Both the position numbers and the translations under genes were made by a program. Positions 1-6,998 of a stretch of DNA of 13,396 nt are shown here, piece after piece. Under the pieces are notes generated by a model that worked only from the letters and a program-made list of their open reading frames with translations, was not told the origin of the DNA and searched no databases. Position 1 is the first letter of the stretch. Every line of letters begins with the position of its first letter. Origin of the DNA: an uncultured Actinomycetes bacterium (GTDB lineage Bacteria; Actinomycetota; Thermoleophilia; Solirubrobacterales; Solirubrobacteraceae); assembly GCA_937888775.1 (NCBI GenBank), contig CALAQT010000224.1, positions 1 through 13,396 of the forward strand, given 5' to 3'.

Positions 1-78
1 GGAGTAACCGTTAACCTACCCATCACCCGCCTACACAGTTATCCGGACGCCCTCGGGATATCAGCAGAAGGAGGAGCC

Positions 79-244
79 ATAAGACTCGCAGTGTGGGCGT
101 CACGGGACGTAACGGCACGTAATCCGCCGAGGTCTTGCGCGAGGCCACCATGTGACAGCCGTGGCGCAGCGACCGGAGGCCGTTAATGTGCGCGACGACG
201 ATTTGGTCACCGCCCGAGGAGACGTGCTTCTGCGTTACGTTTGA
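79..244 (+). pseudogene. Remnant of an NAD(P)-binding atypical SDR (NmrA-like) N-terminus
   Basis: A good Shine-Dalgarno (AAGGAGG, 68-74) precedes an ATA codon at 79 where an ATG would be expected. Read across frames, the sequence gives RLAV, then GVTGRNGT (96-119), then HVIRRGLARGHHVTAV and PEAVNVRDDDLVTARGDVL (116-229), ending at TGA 242-244. This is the usual start of NAD(P)-binding epimerase/NmrA-type proteins: first beta strand, a GxTGxxG-like dinucleotide loop, a helix ending ALARGHxVTA, then a ...RGDVLD strand. At least two small indels break the frame, the start codon appears lost, and the remaining roughly 150 residues are not recognisable downstream. The pattern is seen directly; the family call is by recall of the consensus. 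It is unlikely to make a protein. Confidence 0.55.
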
Positions 245-400
245 TCCAAGGCGCGAGCCCGGCCGACGAGAGCGAGTATGTAGAACGCGTCCGCTGTGCC
301 GGCGCTCAAGGATCCGGGCGCCCCTTCGCACGGCACGCGCACGCGAGGTCCGGGGTCTTCCACGGCGGATCTCACGCCATCGGCACCGAGAGCGTTTCAT
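245..400. other. Gene-free stretch upstream of the MFS exporter
   Basis: The exporter's reading frame stays open back to a TTG at 241, but the peptide from 241 to 432 has no membrane or regulator character and no ribosome binding site, so I treat it as non-coding. It may include further unrecognisable remains of the SDR gene. I see no convincing -35/-10 pair. Confidence 0.4.
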
Positions 401-412
401 GGGTCATGACCC
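401..412. promoter_or_regulatory. Perfect 12-bp palindrome upstream of the MFS start
   Basis: GGGTCATGACCC reads identically on both strands and lies 20 bp before the exporter's ATG, just upstream of its ribosome binding site. DHA2 exporters are often controlled by TetR- or MarR-type repressors binding such dyads, so this is a candidate operator. No regulator gene is present in the window, and a 12-bp palindrome can occur by chance in GC-rich DNA. Confidence 0.3.
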
Positions 413-432
413 GTTCGGATGGAGGTACGGCG

Positions 433-1881
433 ATGGGATCGACTGGCGCTGGTCGGAAAGGCCGGCTGTTGGGCGTCCTGTTGATGGGTCCGTTCATGGC
501 CCAGGCGGACGCGACGATCGCTAATGTCGCGACTCCGTCGATCCACGCCGAGCTTGGTGCTACGGGCGCGGTATTGGAGTTGGTGATCGGCGGCTATCTG
601 ATCGCCTTCGCCGTGCTGTTGATCACCGGCGCCAGACTGGGTCAGACGCATGGCTACAAGCGCGTGTTTCTGATCGGGATCGGGATCTTCAGCCTCGCCT
701 CTTTGCTCTGCGGCCTGGCTCCCGACCCGACCGTGCTGGTCGGCGCGCGCGTGCTGCAGGGCGCCGGCGCGGCTTTGATGTTCCCGCAGACGCTGACCGG
801 CATCCAGCTGAACTTCTCCGGGGAGGCGCGCAAGCGCGCGATCGGCCTGTACGCGATCGCGCTCTCCGCCGGAGGGGTGATCGGCCAAATCTTCGGTGGG
901 GCGCTGATCTCCGCCAATCTGGCCGACACGCAGTGGCGGGCCATCTTCTTGATCAACGTTCCGATCGGGATAGCCGGGATCGCCGCTGCCGAGCGCTACC
1001 TGCCCGCCGACGCACACCGCGTCTCTCGCCGCGTCGACCTTCCGGGCGTGGCCATGATGTCAGTCAGCGTGCTGCTCGTGGTGCTCCCGCTGAGCCTCGG
1101 CCGTAGCGAGGGCTGGCCGGCATGGACATGGGTGTGCCTGGCGGCGAGCCTGCCCGCAATCGTCGCGTTCATCACCGCCCAACGCCACCTCGCCGACCGC
1201 GGCGGCGCCCCGCTGGTCAACATGCACATGCTCGCGAACCGCCCGATCCTCTGCGGCCTGGCGACCCTGCTGGCCGCCACCGGCACCTACTACGCGCTGC
1301 TATTCACGCTCGCCCAATACCTGCAGCAAGGCCTCGGCCACAGCGCGCTGGTCTCCGGACTCACGCTGGTGCCATGGGTGGCCGCCTTCGGCGTCGCCGG
1401 CCAAATCGTCCGACGCCTCCCCAGCCACCTCGTGCGACGCGTACCATCGGCCGGGTGCCTGCTGCTCGCCGCGACCTACGCGGCGATCAGCGCCACGCTG
1501 TTCGCCGGTTATCACGATGAACTACCGATGATCGTGCTGCTGGGCACCGGCGGGCTCGGGCTCGGCTTCCAGTTCAGCGCCCTGATCGCGCACCTCACCA
1601 ACGCCGTGCACACCGACTACGCCGCCGACATCAGCGGCGTGAGTACCACCACAATGCAGATCGGTGGCGCGCTCGGCGTGGCCGCCCTCGGCACCCTATA
1701 CCTCACCCAGAACCAAACCAGCGCAACGCACGCCACCCGCGCATTCGCCGTCACCACCACCGCCTTCGCTGCGATCGCGCTACTCGCCACGGCCATGGCC
1801 CATCAAGCCACCCGGACCAACCGCCCCAAAACGACAGCTCAAACACAAACGATCCGCGCCAACGGGACCCATGCCGCTTGA
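433..1881 (+). CDS. MFS exporter, DHA2 (EmrB/QacA-like) drug:H+ antiporter family
   Basis: A 482-residue inner-membrane protein with about 14 hydrophobic segments, probably a proton-driven efflux pump; substrate unknown. Family marks: AQADATIANVATPSI (23-37), matching the LDxTIVNVALPSI first helix of DHA2; a motif-A-like loop GARLGQTHGYKRVFLIG (66-82); RVLQGAGAALMFPQ (106-119); and WRAIFLINVPIGI (168-180). The antiporter motif C reads IGQIFGGAL, with Gln where Pro is usual, and motif A lacks the usual Asp. ATG 433 is chosen because GGAGG at 421-425 sits 7 nt upstream; ATG 406 and TTG 241 are in frame but lack such a site and would add a non-membrane tail. The C-terminus is a hydrophilic Thr/Gln-rich tail. 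It converges on the lysE-like gene 121 bp away. The family is secure; the substrate cannot be inferred. Confidence 0.9.
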   Translation: MGSTGAGRKGRLLGVLLMGPFMAQADATIANVATPSIHAELGATGAVLELVIGGYLIAFAVLLITGARLGQTHGYKRVFLIGIGIFSLASLLCGLAPDPTVLVGARVLQGAGAALMFPQTLTGIQLNFSGEARKRAIGLYAIALSAGGVIGQIFGGALISANLADTQWRAIFLINVPIGIAGIAAAERYLPADAHRVSRRVDLPGVAMMSVSVLLVVLPLSLGRSEGWPAWTWVCLAASLPAIVAFITAQRHLADRGGAPLVNMHMLANRPILCGLATLLAATGTYYALLFTLAQYLQQGLGHSALVSGLTLVPWVAAFGVAGQIVRRLPSHLVRRVPSAGCLLLAATYAAISATLFAGYHDELPMIVLLGTGGLGLGFQFSALIAHLTNAVHTDYAADISGVSTTTMQIGGALGVAALGTLYLTQNQTSATHATRAFAVTTTAFAAIALLATAMAHQATRTNRPKTTAQTQTIRANGTHAA

Positions 1882-2002
1882 CGGAACGCGCATCCGATCG
1901 GCAACTGAGCAGCAGAAACTGTAGACGCCCAAGGCGGACTCTATGCGCCGTAACGCCAGTGGGCAATCGTGAGCGCTCGACGCACGCCGCGGCGCGCGAT
2001 AC

Positions 2003-2629
2003 TCAGCGATGCTCAAGAGCGAGCCGAATGCCCAGACCGACAAGCACGGCGCCGGTCAGCCATTCGATCCGCCGTTGCCAGGGACCGTCGACGAACGCTC
2101 GCTTGGCCCGCGACACAACAACGGCGAGTGTGGAGAACCAGATGAGGTCGCAGGCAACGATCAAACAGGCCATGCCGAGGGCCGAAGGCAAAACGGCACC
2201 TCCCCGTGGGACAAACTGTGGGAACAGCGCGACGAAGAACACGGCAAGCTTGGGATTGGCCAGGCTCGTTAGAAGCCCGTTACGCAGCGCGACCCGATCA
2301 GAGTCGATCGCACGGGGAGGTATGTCTGCGGGCAGGGAGCTGGCGTCGTGCCCGCCGCGAAGCGAGCGAGCGCCCATCACAACCAACACGACTGCACCGA
2401 CAAGCTTGACCGCGGTGAACGCTGTGCCAGATGTGGCGACGACCGTAGCGATCCCGACCGCCGCGAAGCACCCCCAGGCCAGGACGCCGACTGAGTTGCC
2501 CGTCGTTGTGAAGAAGGCGTGGCGACGTCCCCCACGAGCCGCGCTTCGCACGACCATGGCAGTTGCCGCGCCGGGGGTAATCGTCAGCAGCGCGGCGACC
2601 GGCATGAACGTCAGCAACGCATGGAGCAC
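2003..2629 (-). CDS. LysE/RhtB family amino-acid exporter
   Basis: A 208-residue membrane protein of the usual length for LysE/RhtB translocators, which export amino acids such as lysine, threonine or homoserine lactone across the inner membrane. It opens with LLTFMPVAALLTITPGAATAMVV, where the TPGP-like motif reads TPGAAT. This is followed by GRRHAFFTTTGNSVGVLAWG (the family's GxxxGxxxG-rich second helix), then RNGLLTSLANPKLAVFFVALFPQF (the conserved NPK), and a C-terminal helix GAVLVGLGIRLAL. The frame is open to 2764, but residues upstream of 2629 are Arg-rich and non-membrane. GTG 2629 gives the family length; its ribosome binding site is weak, and ATG 2605 is an alternative. It is divergent from the GH79 gene and convergent with the MFS exporter. 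The transported amino acid cannot be told from sequence. Confidence 0.88.
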   Translation of the reverse strand: MLHALLTFMPVAALLTITPGAATAMVVRSAARGGRRHAFFTTTGNSVGVLAWGCFAAVGIATVVATSGTAFTAVKLVGAVVLVVMGARSLRGGHDASSLPADIPPRAIDSDRVALRNGLLTSLANPKLAVFFVALFPQFVPRGGAVLPSALGMACLIVACDLIWFSTLAVVVSRAKRAFVDGPWQRRIEWLTGAVLVGLGIRLALEHR

Positions 2630-2949
2630 GCCGACATCTTCGTCGATCTTGGCTGGGCGCGCCACCGCAGCGAGACACGGAAGATCTCCCCTAAGCACTG
2701 AACCTTGACGTCGCCTGGTGGGAGCCCAGTACCGCCCACTGCCACGCAATCCGTGGAAGCGCACAGCTTTTGAGCTTTTGCGCTCGTCGGACCGCTTAAT
2801 GTGAAACCGGGGCGGCAGCTCTTAGCGTGCATCAGGGTGCAGGCGCGACTCGATCACACACTCGCGAGCATGCCCCACTCGCGCGAACAGCCGCGCGTGC
2901 TCAGTCCGTCGTTTGGAGCAATCGCCGGGAGAAGTCCGAGGTCAGATCC
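2630..2949. other. Divergent intergenic region between lysE-like and GH79 genes
   Basis: This 320-bp region should hold promoters for both genes. The only clear structure is a perfect tandem copy of AGCTTTTG at 2765-2780. Both flanking frames run open into the region but with Arg-rich, non-conserved peptide. I see no reliable -35/-10 pair and no RNA gene. Confidence 0.4.
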
Positions 2950-4539
2950 GTGGGCGACACGGAGGTGAAGATCGCGACCGGCGGCGATCATCGCGGACTG
3001 ATGCCCGGCCGTAAGACATGCCTGCTTCCGACGATCATCGTGCTCGCACTCGCAGGCTTGATCGGCGTGCCTGCGGTTGCCAGCGCGGCGAAGAGCGTTA
3101 CGGTTCTGGCTGGCCCGGTGGTCGCGCACACGAGTCCGCGCTACATCTCGTTCGCGGTCGATCTTGACCAGGTCACCGGCGGCATGTTCTGGTCGCAGAC
3201 GCCGAACGCACGGGGCTCTGCTCCGGTCACTCGCTACGACTTCAGACGGCGGCGTCTGCGACTCCTCGCGCAAGCTCTCGCTCCCGCCTACTTGCGGATC
3301 AGCGGCACCGCGGCGAACGAGACGTACTACGACATGTCGACCAAACCACTCACCTCTCCACCGGCCGCCTACAAACGCATCCTCACCAAGAGCGAACGGG
3401 ATGGCGTAAACGACTTTGCGGAGGTGCTCGGCCTCAAGGTCGTGCTCGGGATCAACGCCGGAACCGGACCGCGCACCGCCGCGGGCAAATGGCTTCCTGA
3501 CAACGCCCGCCAGCTGCTCCGGTACACCGCGCGGATGCGATATCCACTGGCGGCGGTTGAGTTCGGCAACGAGCCCAACCTGTTCTCGCTCGTATCCGGA
3601 ATGCCCGGGAGCTACACCGCGGCCGACTACGTCCACGATCTGAAGACATTCAATGCGCTGCGCAAGAGCATCGTGCCGCACGCATGGCTGATCGGACCCG
3701 GCAGCTTCTACAACAACGCGGGCAGCGAGACACCGTATGCGAACCACGCGTTCGGGCCCCTCGCCCGTCAGGTACTGCCTGCCGCTGGCGGGATCTACGA
3801 CGTCCTGACGTTTCACGAGTACCCGGCGACCTCGGCCCGCTGCAGCGGGGCAGCCAGCGGTGTGCCTCCCGATCCGCTCGCGCCCGCCTACCTTGACGGA
3901 GTGCTGCGTGCCGACCAGAGCCTGCAGACCCTTGGACGGACCTACGATCCGAAGGCGCCGAGCTGGGACACCGAGGGCGCGTCGGCGTCGTGCGGCGGAC
4001 AGCAAGGCTATTCAAACCGTTTCGAGGCAACGTTTTGGTATCTCAACGCGCTTGGGCTGCTAGCCCAGCACGGGCTCGCGGTCTTCATCCGCCAGACGCT
4101 GTCCGGCAGTGACTACGGGTTGATCGACGACGCGACGCTCCAGCCAAACCCTGATTACTGGGCGGCGCTCCTCTGGCACCGCCTGATGGGCACGAGCATC
4201 CTCCGACCCCAGCTGTGGCACGCGCCGGCGAGGCTGCGCGTCTGCGCCGCCTGCCGGCGCGACGGCTCCGGCACGACGCTTCTCGCGCTCAACCTCGACC
4301 GGAGTCATCCAGCAACGCTGACACTTGCGCACAGCCAGGCGCCAGCGCAGCTCTATCTCGTCACAGCGCCGGCCCTGCTCGGCCGCCGGGTGCTCCTCAA
4401 TGGACGCCCACTTCAGACCGCAAGCAATGGGGCGGTTCCAGCTCTCGCCGCAAAGTCGGCGCGCTCGACGGTCAAGCTTCCACCGATTTCCTACGCATTC
4501 GTCGTCGAACCGGGCGTCGAGCCAGCTGCCTGCCACTAG
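2950..4539 (+). CDS. Secreted heparanase-like glycoside hydrolase (GH79 type)
   Basis: A 529-residue exported retaining glycosidase related to heparanase/beta-glucuronidases of family GH79, predicted to cut beta-linked uronic-acid glycans or similar. A signal sequence (MPGRK, hydrophobic stretch, VASA, about residues 18-46) is followed by APAYLRISGTAANETYY, the counterpart of heparanase PAYLRFGGT. The acid/base region AAVEFGNEPNLFSL has Glu208 in NEP (codon 3571-3573). The nucleophile region PSWDTEGASA has Glu342 (codon 3973-3975), and VFIRQTLSGSDYGLID resembles heparanase MRQVFFGAGNYHLVD. PDYWAALLWHRLMGTSIL closes the barrel, and the last ~110 residues form the expected C-terminal beta domain. 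GTG 2950 is chosen for GAGG 8 nt upstream; ATG 3001 has no such site but gives a tidy 29-residue signal peptide and may be the real start. The fold and catalytic pair are clear; substrate is inferred. Confidence 0.85.
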   Translation: MGDTEVKIATGGDHRGLMPGRKTCLLPTIIVLALAGLIGVPAVASAAKSVTVLAGPVVAHTSPRYISFAVDLDQVTGGMFWSQTPNARGSAPVTRYDFRRRRLRLLAQALAPAYLRISGTAANETYYDMSTKPLTSPPAAYKRILTKSERDGVNDFAEVLGLKVVLGINAGTGPRTAAGKWLPDNARQLLRYTARMRYPLAAVEFGNEPNLFSLVSGMPGSYTAADYVHDLKTFNALRKSIVPHAWLIGPGSFYNNAGSETPYANHAFGPLARQVLPAAGGIYDVLTFHEYPATSARCSGAASGVPPDPLAPAYLDGVLRADQSLQTLGRTYDPKAPSWDTEGASASCGGQQGYSNRFEATFWYLNALGLLAQHGLAVFIRQTLSGSDYGLIDDATLQPNPDYWAALLWHRLMGTSILRPQLWHAPARLRVCAACRRDGSGTTLLALNLDRSHPATLTLAHSQAPAQLYLVTAPALLGRRVLLNGRPLQTASNGAVPALAAKSARSTVKLPPISYAFVVEPGVEPAACH

Positions 4540-4622
4540 AAGCACGGAGCTAGTTACTTCAGAGCGGGCCATTTCCGCCATCGAGGCATGACGGTCGACT
4601 CAAGCTCAAACACGCGTCAGAC

Positions 4623-4672
4623 TGAAGGTCCGTATGCTCGCGGCGTCTGAATGTCCGTATGCTCGCGGCGTC
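4623..4672 (+). repeat. 25-bp perfect-length tandem duplication (24/25 identical) 5' of phoU
   Basis: Copy 1 (4623-4647) and copy 2 (4648-4672) abut exactly and differ only at the fifth base (G 4627, T 4652). Each contains GTCCGTATGCTCGCGGCGTC. The pair ends 23 bp before the phoU ATG. The unit is not a multiple of three and brings in decoy ATGs at 4634 and 4659. It may be a slippage duplication or a repeated regulatory site. Confidence 0.85.
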
Positions 4673-4695
4673 GCCGGAAAGTTCGGCTAGCCGCG

Positions 4696-5376
4696 ATGCA
4701 GGAGACCCGTCACCAATTTCACGAATCGCTCAAGGACATCGAGCTCCAGACGCTCGACGGTCTCGACATGGTGATCCAGCAGCTCGACCGGGCGCTCGAG
4801 TCTGTCAGCAACCAGGACGTCGAGCTGGCCGGAACGGTGGTCGCCGACGACTACCGGGTCGACGAGCGCTACCTCGAGATACACCAGGGCGTGCTGTCGC
4901 TGATCGCGCGGCAGGCTCCGGTTGCCGGCGACCTGCGAGTCCTCGCGGCCCTGCTTCACATCATTCGCTGCGTCGAGCGGATGGGCGACCAGTGCGTGAA
5001 CATCGCCAAGCTCGTGCGGTTGTCAGGCTACGAGGCGCCGAAGGACGGCGACATCCTCGACACAATCGAGCGCATGGGCCAGCTCGCGCGCTCACAGGTC
5101 TTACAAGCCAAAGAGGCGTTCGCTACGCGCAAGGTCGCCCTCGCTCAGGATCTCGTCCGTCGGGACGGCGAGATCAACCGCCTGAACCGAGCGATCTTCA
5201 ACCGCGCGGTCGAGGTCGGCGACGACCTCGAGGTCCGCGAGTGGGCGATGTTCATGATCCTCGTCGCGCGTTGCCTAGAACGCGTCACGGGCAACACGAT
5301 CGACATCGCCGAGCAAACGGTGTTCGTCGTGACCGGGCTGTTCCGCGAGTTCGCGGGCGAATCACAGCCCGCATAG
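4696..5376 (+). CDS. phoU: PhoU-family phosphate signalling protein (orphan)
   Basis: A 226-residue helical cytoplasmic protein. PhoU links the Pst phosphate transporter to the PhoR/PhoB-type kinase and restrains phosphate uptake. Both three-helix repeats are visible. The first has TRHQFHESLKDIELQTLDGL at the start and RQAPVAGDLRVLAALLHIIRC, followed by the metal-cluster motif ERMGD (Glu94-Asp98). In the second repeat the matching motif reads CLERVTGNTIDIAEQ (Glu195-Gly199): the expected Asp of ExxxD is Gly, so one metal site may be weakened. The end VVTGLFREF is typical of the family. The start is set at the ATG fitting the family N-terminus; the in-frame ATG 4651 lies inside the tandem duplication and adds an Arg-rich tail. 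The ribosome binding site is poor. No pstSCAB or PhoR/PhoP genes are adjacent, so it acts with partners encoded elsewhere. Confidence 0.93.
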   Translation: MQETRHQFHESLKDIELQTLDGLDMVIQQLDRALESVSNQDVELAGTVVADDYRVDERYLEIHQGVLSLIARQAPVAGDLRVLAALLHIIRCVERMGDQCVNIAKLVRLSGYEAPKDGDILDTIERMGQLARSQVLQAKEAFATRKVALAQDLVRRDGEINRLNRAIFNRAVEVGDDLEVREWAMFMILVARCLERVTGNTIDIAEQTVFVVTGLFREFAGESQPA

Positions 5377-5438
5377 AGGGCAAGCTGCCTGTCATCGTGA
5401 CACGTGCCCCGAACCGTTGCTGTTGAAGACGCATAAGA

Positions 5439-5454
5439 CAGCATGTTCATGCTG
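5439..5454. terminator. Small stem-loop between convergent phoU and the B12-type cyclase
   Basis: CAGCAT-GTTC-ATGCTG forms a 6-bp stem with a 4-nt loop, 62 bp after the phoU stop. It could end transcription from either side of this convergent pair, but no T-run follows on either strand, so a palindromic protein site is equally possible. Confidence 0.25.
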
Positions 5455-5487
5455 ACGAAGTCCGTTTCTGCCCGCTCCCATCCGCGT

Positions 5488-5620
5488 TTATCTGGCAGAG
5501 TTCGCGAACGCCGGCCCGTAGTTGTAGACGACACGGAAGACGCCGCCCGGGCATCAGCAGCAGGGTTTTGCCTTTTGGGGCTGGGGTTGTGAAGGACACG
5601 ATGCGTGGCAATCCGTCAGC
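5488..5620 (-). pseudogene. Possible orphan C-terminal coding remnant, unknown family
   Basis: On the minus strand one frame reads LPRIVSFTTPAPKGKTLLLMPG. After a one-base slip at the GGG of 5546-5548, the next frame reads GVFRVVYNYGPAFANSAR and stops at TAA (5488-5490). The second part is rich in F, Y and N with G/C at most third positions, which is unusual for a non-coding frame in such DNA and looks like a genuine protein end. There is no start codon or upstream body, because it abuts the end of the B12-type cyclase. I do not recognise the family, and chance remains possible. Confidence 0.25.
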
Positions 5621-5633
5621 GCAATCTGCTCCG

Positions 5634-6998
5634 TCATCTCTCCTGCCCACGTAGGTTATGACCCCCGATGGCCGGTGGCCGGTTGGCGGTTCCGCTGTGC
5701 GGTCTACGGTGAGCAATGGCTTTGGCTTTATACAGGTCTTCGTCCGCGTGCTGAAGCGTTCGGCGTTTGTCGCCATCGGAGAGGGCCAGACCGATGCTGA
5801 CACCCAGTTGTGGTTCGCTCCAGGCTGCCGCCACGGCTCGCGTGACGCGCTCGGCGATGCGGCGGGCTGTCCGCAGGCCTACGCCGGGGAGCAGCGCGGC
5901 GAACTCGTCGCCGCCGAGGCGTGCTGATAGGTCGGTGTCGCGTAGCTGGCGGCGCAGCACGTCGGCAACGGCGATCAGCGCCTGGTCGCCCTTCTCGTGA
6001 CCGTATTCGTCGTTGACCTGCTTGAAGCGATCGAGGTCAAGGAGCATGACCACCACCGACGGCGCATCATCCCCCGCTGTCAGCTCCGCATAACGGTCGT
6101 CGAACGCTCGCCGATTGGCGAGTCCGCAGAGATGATCCTCAAACGCCAGGGCGCGGAACTTGCGCGTCAGGCGAGCCTGCTCGCGCACAAGGTCACTCGT
6201 CTCCTCGGTCGCTTTCAGCATGCGACTCTCGTGGGTGGTGATCCCGCGCGTCCAATCCGGGGCGACCGGCGCGCCGAGTGCACCGCTTGGAGCTGCTGAT
6301 CGTCCAGACATATACTCGTTGGTCTCGATCAGTCGCTCGGCCGTGGCGACCAACGACTCGACGTTCGGCACGTAGGGCACACCATCGTCGAGCAGTCTTC
6401 GGCCGATGCCCTGTCCGCCGAGCAGGATCGGCGTTCCGGGCCTGGTCTCGGCTGCCGCCGCCCTTGCCTCCTCGAGCTTGCCGGTACCCAGCGCCGTTGT
6501 GAGCGACAGACACACCAGCGCGGGCCGGTAGGTGCCGACGGCGACTGCGAGCGCGATGGTCGGTACGTCTACGCCGAGGTAGATGACGCGGAAGCCGGCT
6601 CCTTCGAGCACGTCGGCGGCCATGCGCAGCCCGAGCGTGTGGCGCTGACCCTCGGGCGAAGCGACGACAATGGTCTCGCGCGAGTCGGCTGATCGAACGG
6701 CCATCGAGGGGTACAGAGCGGCAGCAACCCGATGGCTGATGGCGGTGGCCACGTGCACGTCGGCGATGGTGATGACGCTCTGCTCGCAGAGCTCTCCGAT
6801 CCAATGCATCGCCGGAGCGATGACGCGAGCGAGTACCCCCGGCCCCGAAAGCCCCGGGCTCAACGCTGCAAGCGCGATCGACTCCGCCTGGCGCCCGTCC
6901 GCGACACGCAAGGCGTCTCCATAACGCCGAGCGATCGCGGGTGTCTGTCGATCGCTCTTGCGACGGGTCGCCTGGTCCATGTTGTAGGTGAGATTCAT
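5634..6998 (-). CDS. Diguanylate cyclase with cobalamin-binding sensor module (B12-2/B12-binding-GGDEF)
   Basis: A 454-residue soluble protein predicted to make c-di-GMP from two GTP under control of a corrinoid. Residues ~20-105 resemble the four-helix B12 cap (AMHWIGELCEQSVITIADVH), in the place where CarH-type photoreceptors have a Trp and an EH pair; here they read Cys and VH. Residues ~108-225 are a Rossmann-type B12 domain: PEGQRHTLG carries His120, the expected lower cobalt ligand (DxHxxG, with Gln for Asp), then GAGFRVIYLGVDVPT and ILLGGQGIG. A helical linker (~265-285) leads to a GGDEF domain with LLDLDRFKQVND, an RxxD inhibitory site (Arg353-Asp356) and intact GGDEF at 362-366. ATG 6998 is chosen because GGA lies 7 nt upstream; GTG 7052 lacks a site. 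Domain calls are strong; cofactor binding and light or ligand response are inferred. Confidence 0.85.
   Translation of the reverse strand: MNLTYNMDQATRRKSDRQTPAIARRYGDALRVADGRQAESIALAALSPGLSGPGVLARVIAPAMHWIGELCEQSVITIADVHVATAISHRVAAALYPSMAVRSADSRETIVVASPEGQRHTLGLRMAADVLEGAGFRVIYLGVDVPTIALAVAVGTYRPALVCLSLTTALGTGKLEEARAAAAETRPGTPILLGGQGIGRRLLDDGVPYVPNVESLVATAERLIETNEYMSGRSAAPSGALGAPVAPDWTRGITTHESRMLKATEETSDLVREQARLTRKFRALAFEDHLCGLANRRAFDDRYAELTAGDDAPSVVVMLLDLDRFKQVNDEYGHEKGDQALIAVADVLRRQLRDTDLSARLGGDEFAALLPGVGLRTARRIAERVTRAVAAAWSEPQLGVSIGLALSDGDKRRTLQHADEDLYKAKAIAHRRPHSGTANRPPAIGGHNLRGQER

Noticed and set aside
397..1017. Minus-strand open frame opposite the MFS exporter
   Set aside because: It is a hydrophilic Gly/Arg/Gln-rich shadow with no ribosome site and no recognisable domain.
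1878..2708. Plus-strand open frame of 276 codons opposite the lysE-like gene
   Set aside because: It has Ser/Thr/Arg-rich composition and no motifs; the opposite strand encodes a clear LysE-type exporter.
2854..4005. Long minus-strand open frame (383 codons) opposite the GH79 gene
   Set aside because: It is Arg/Gly-rich with no family motifs and mirrors a well-supported gene; this is a typical side effect of high third-position GC.
4623..4672. Tandem repeat read as a classical Pho box
   Set aside because: Known Pho boxes are ~7-bp direct repeats at 11-bp spacing; a 25-bp unit does not match and no CTGTCAT- or GTTCA-like core is seen.
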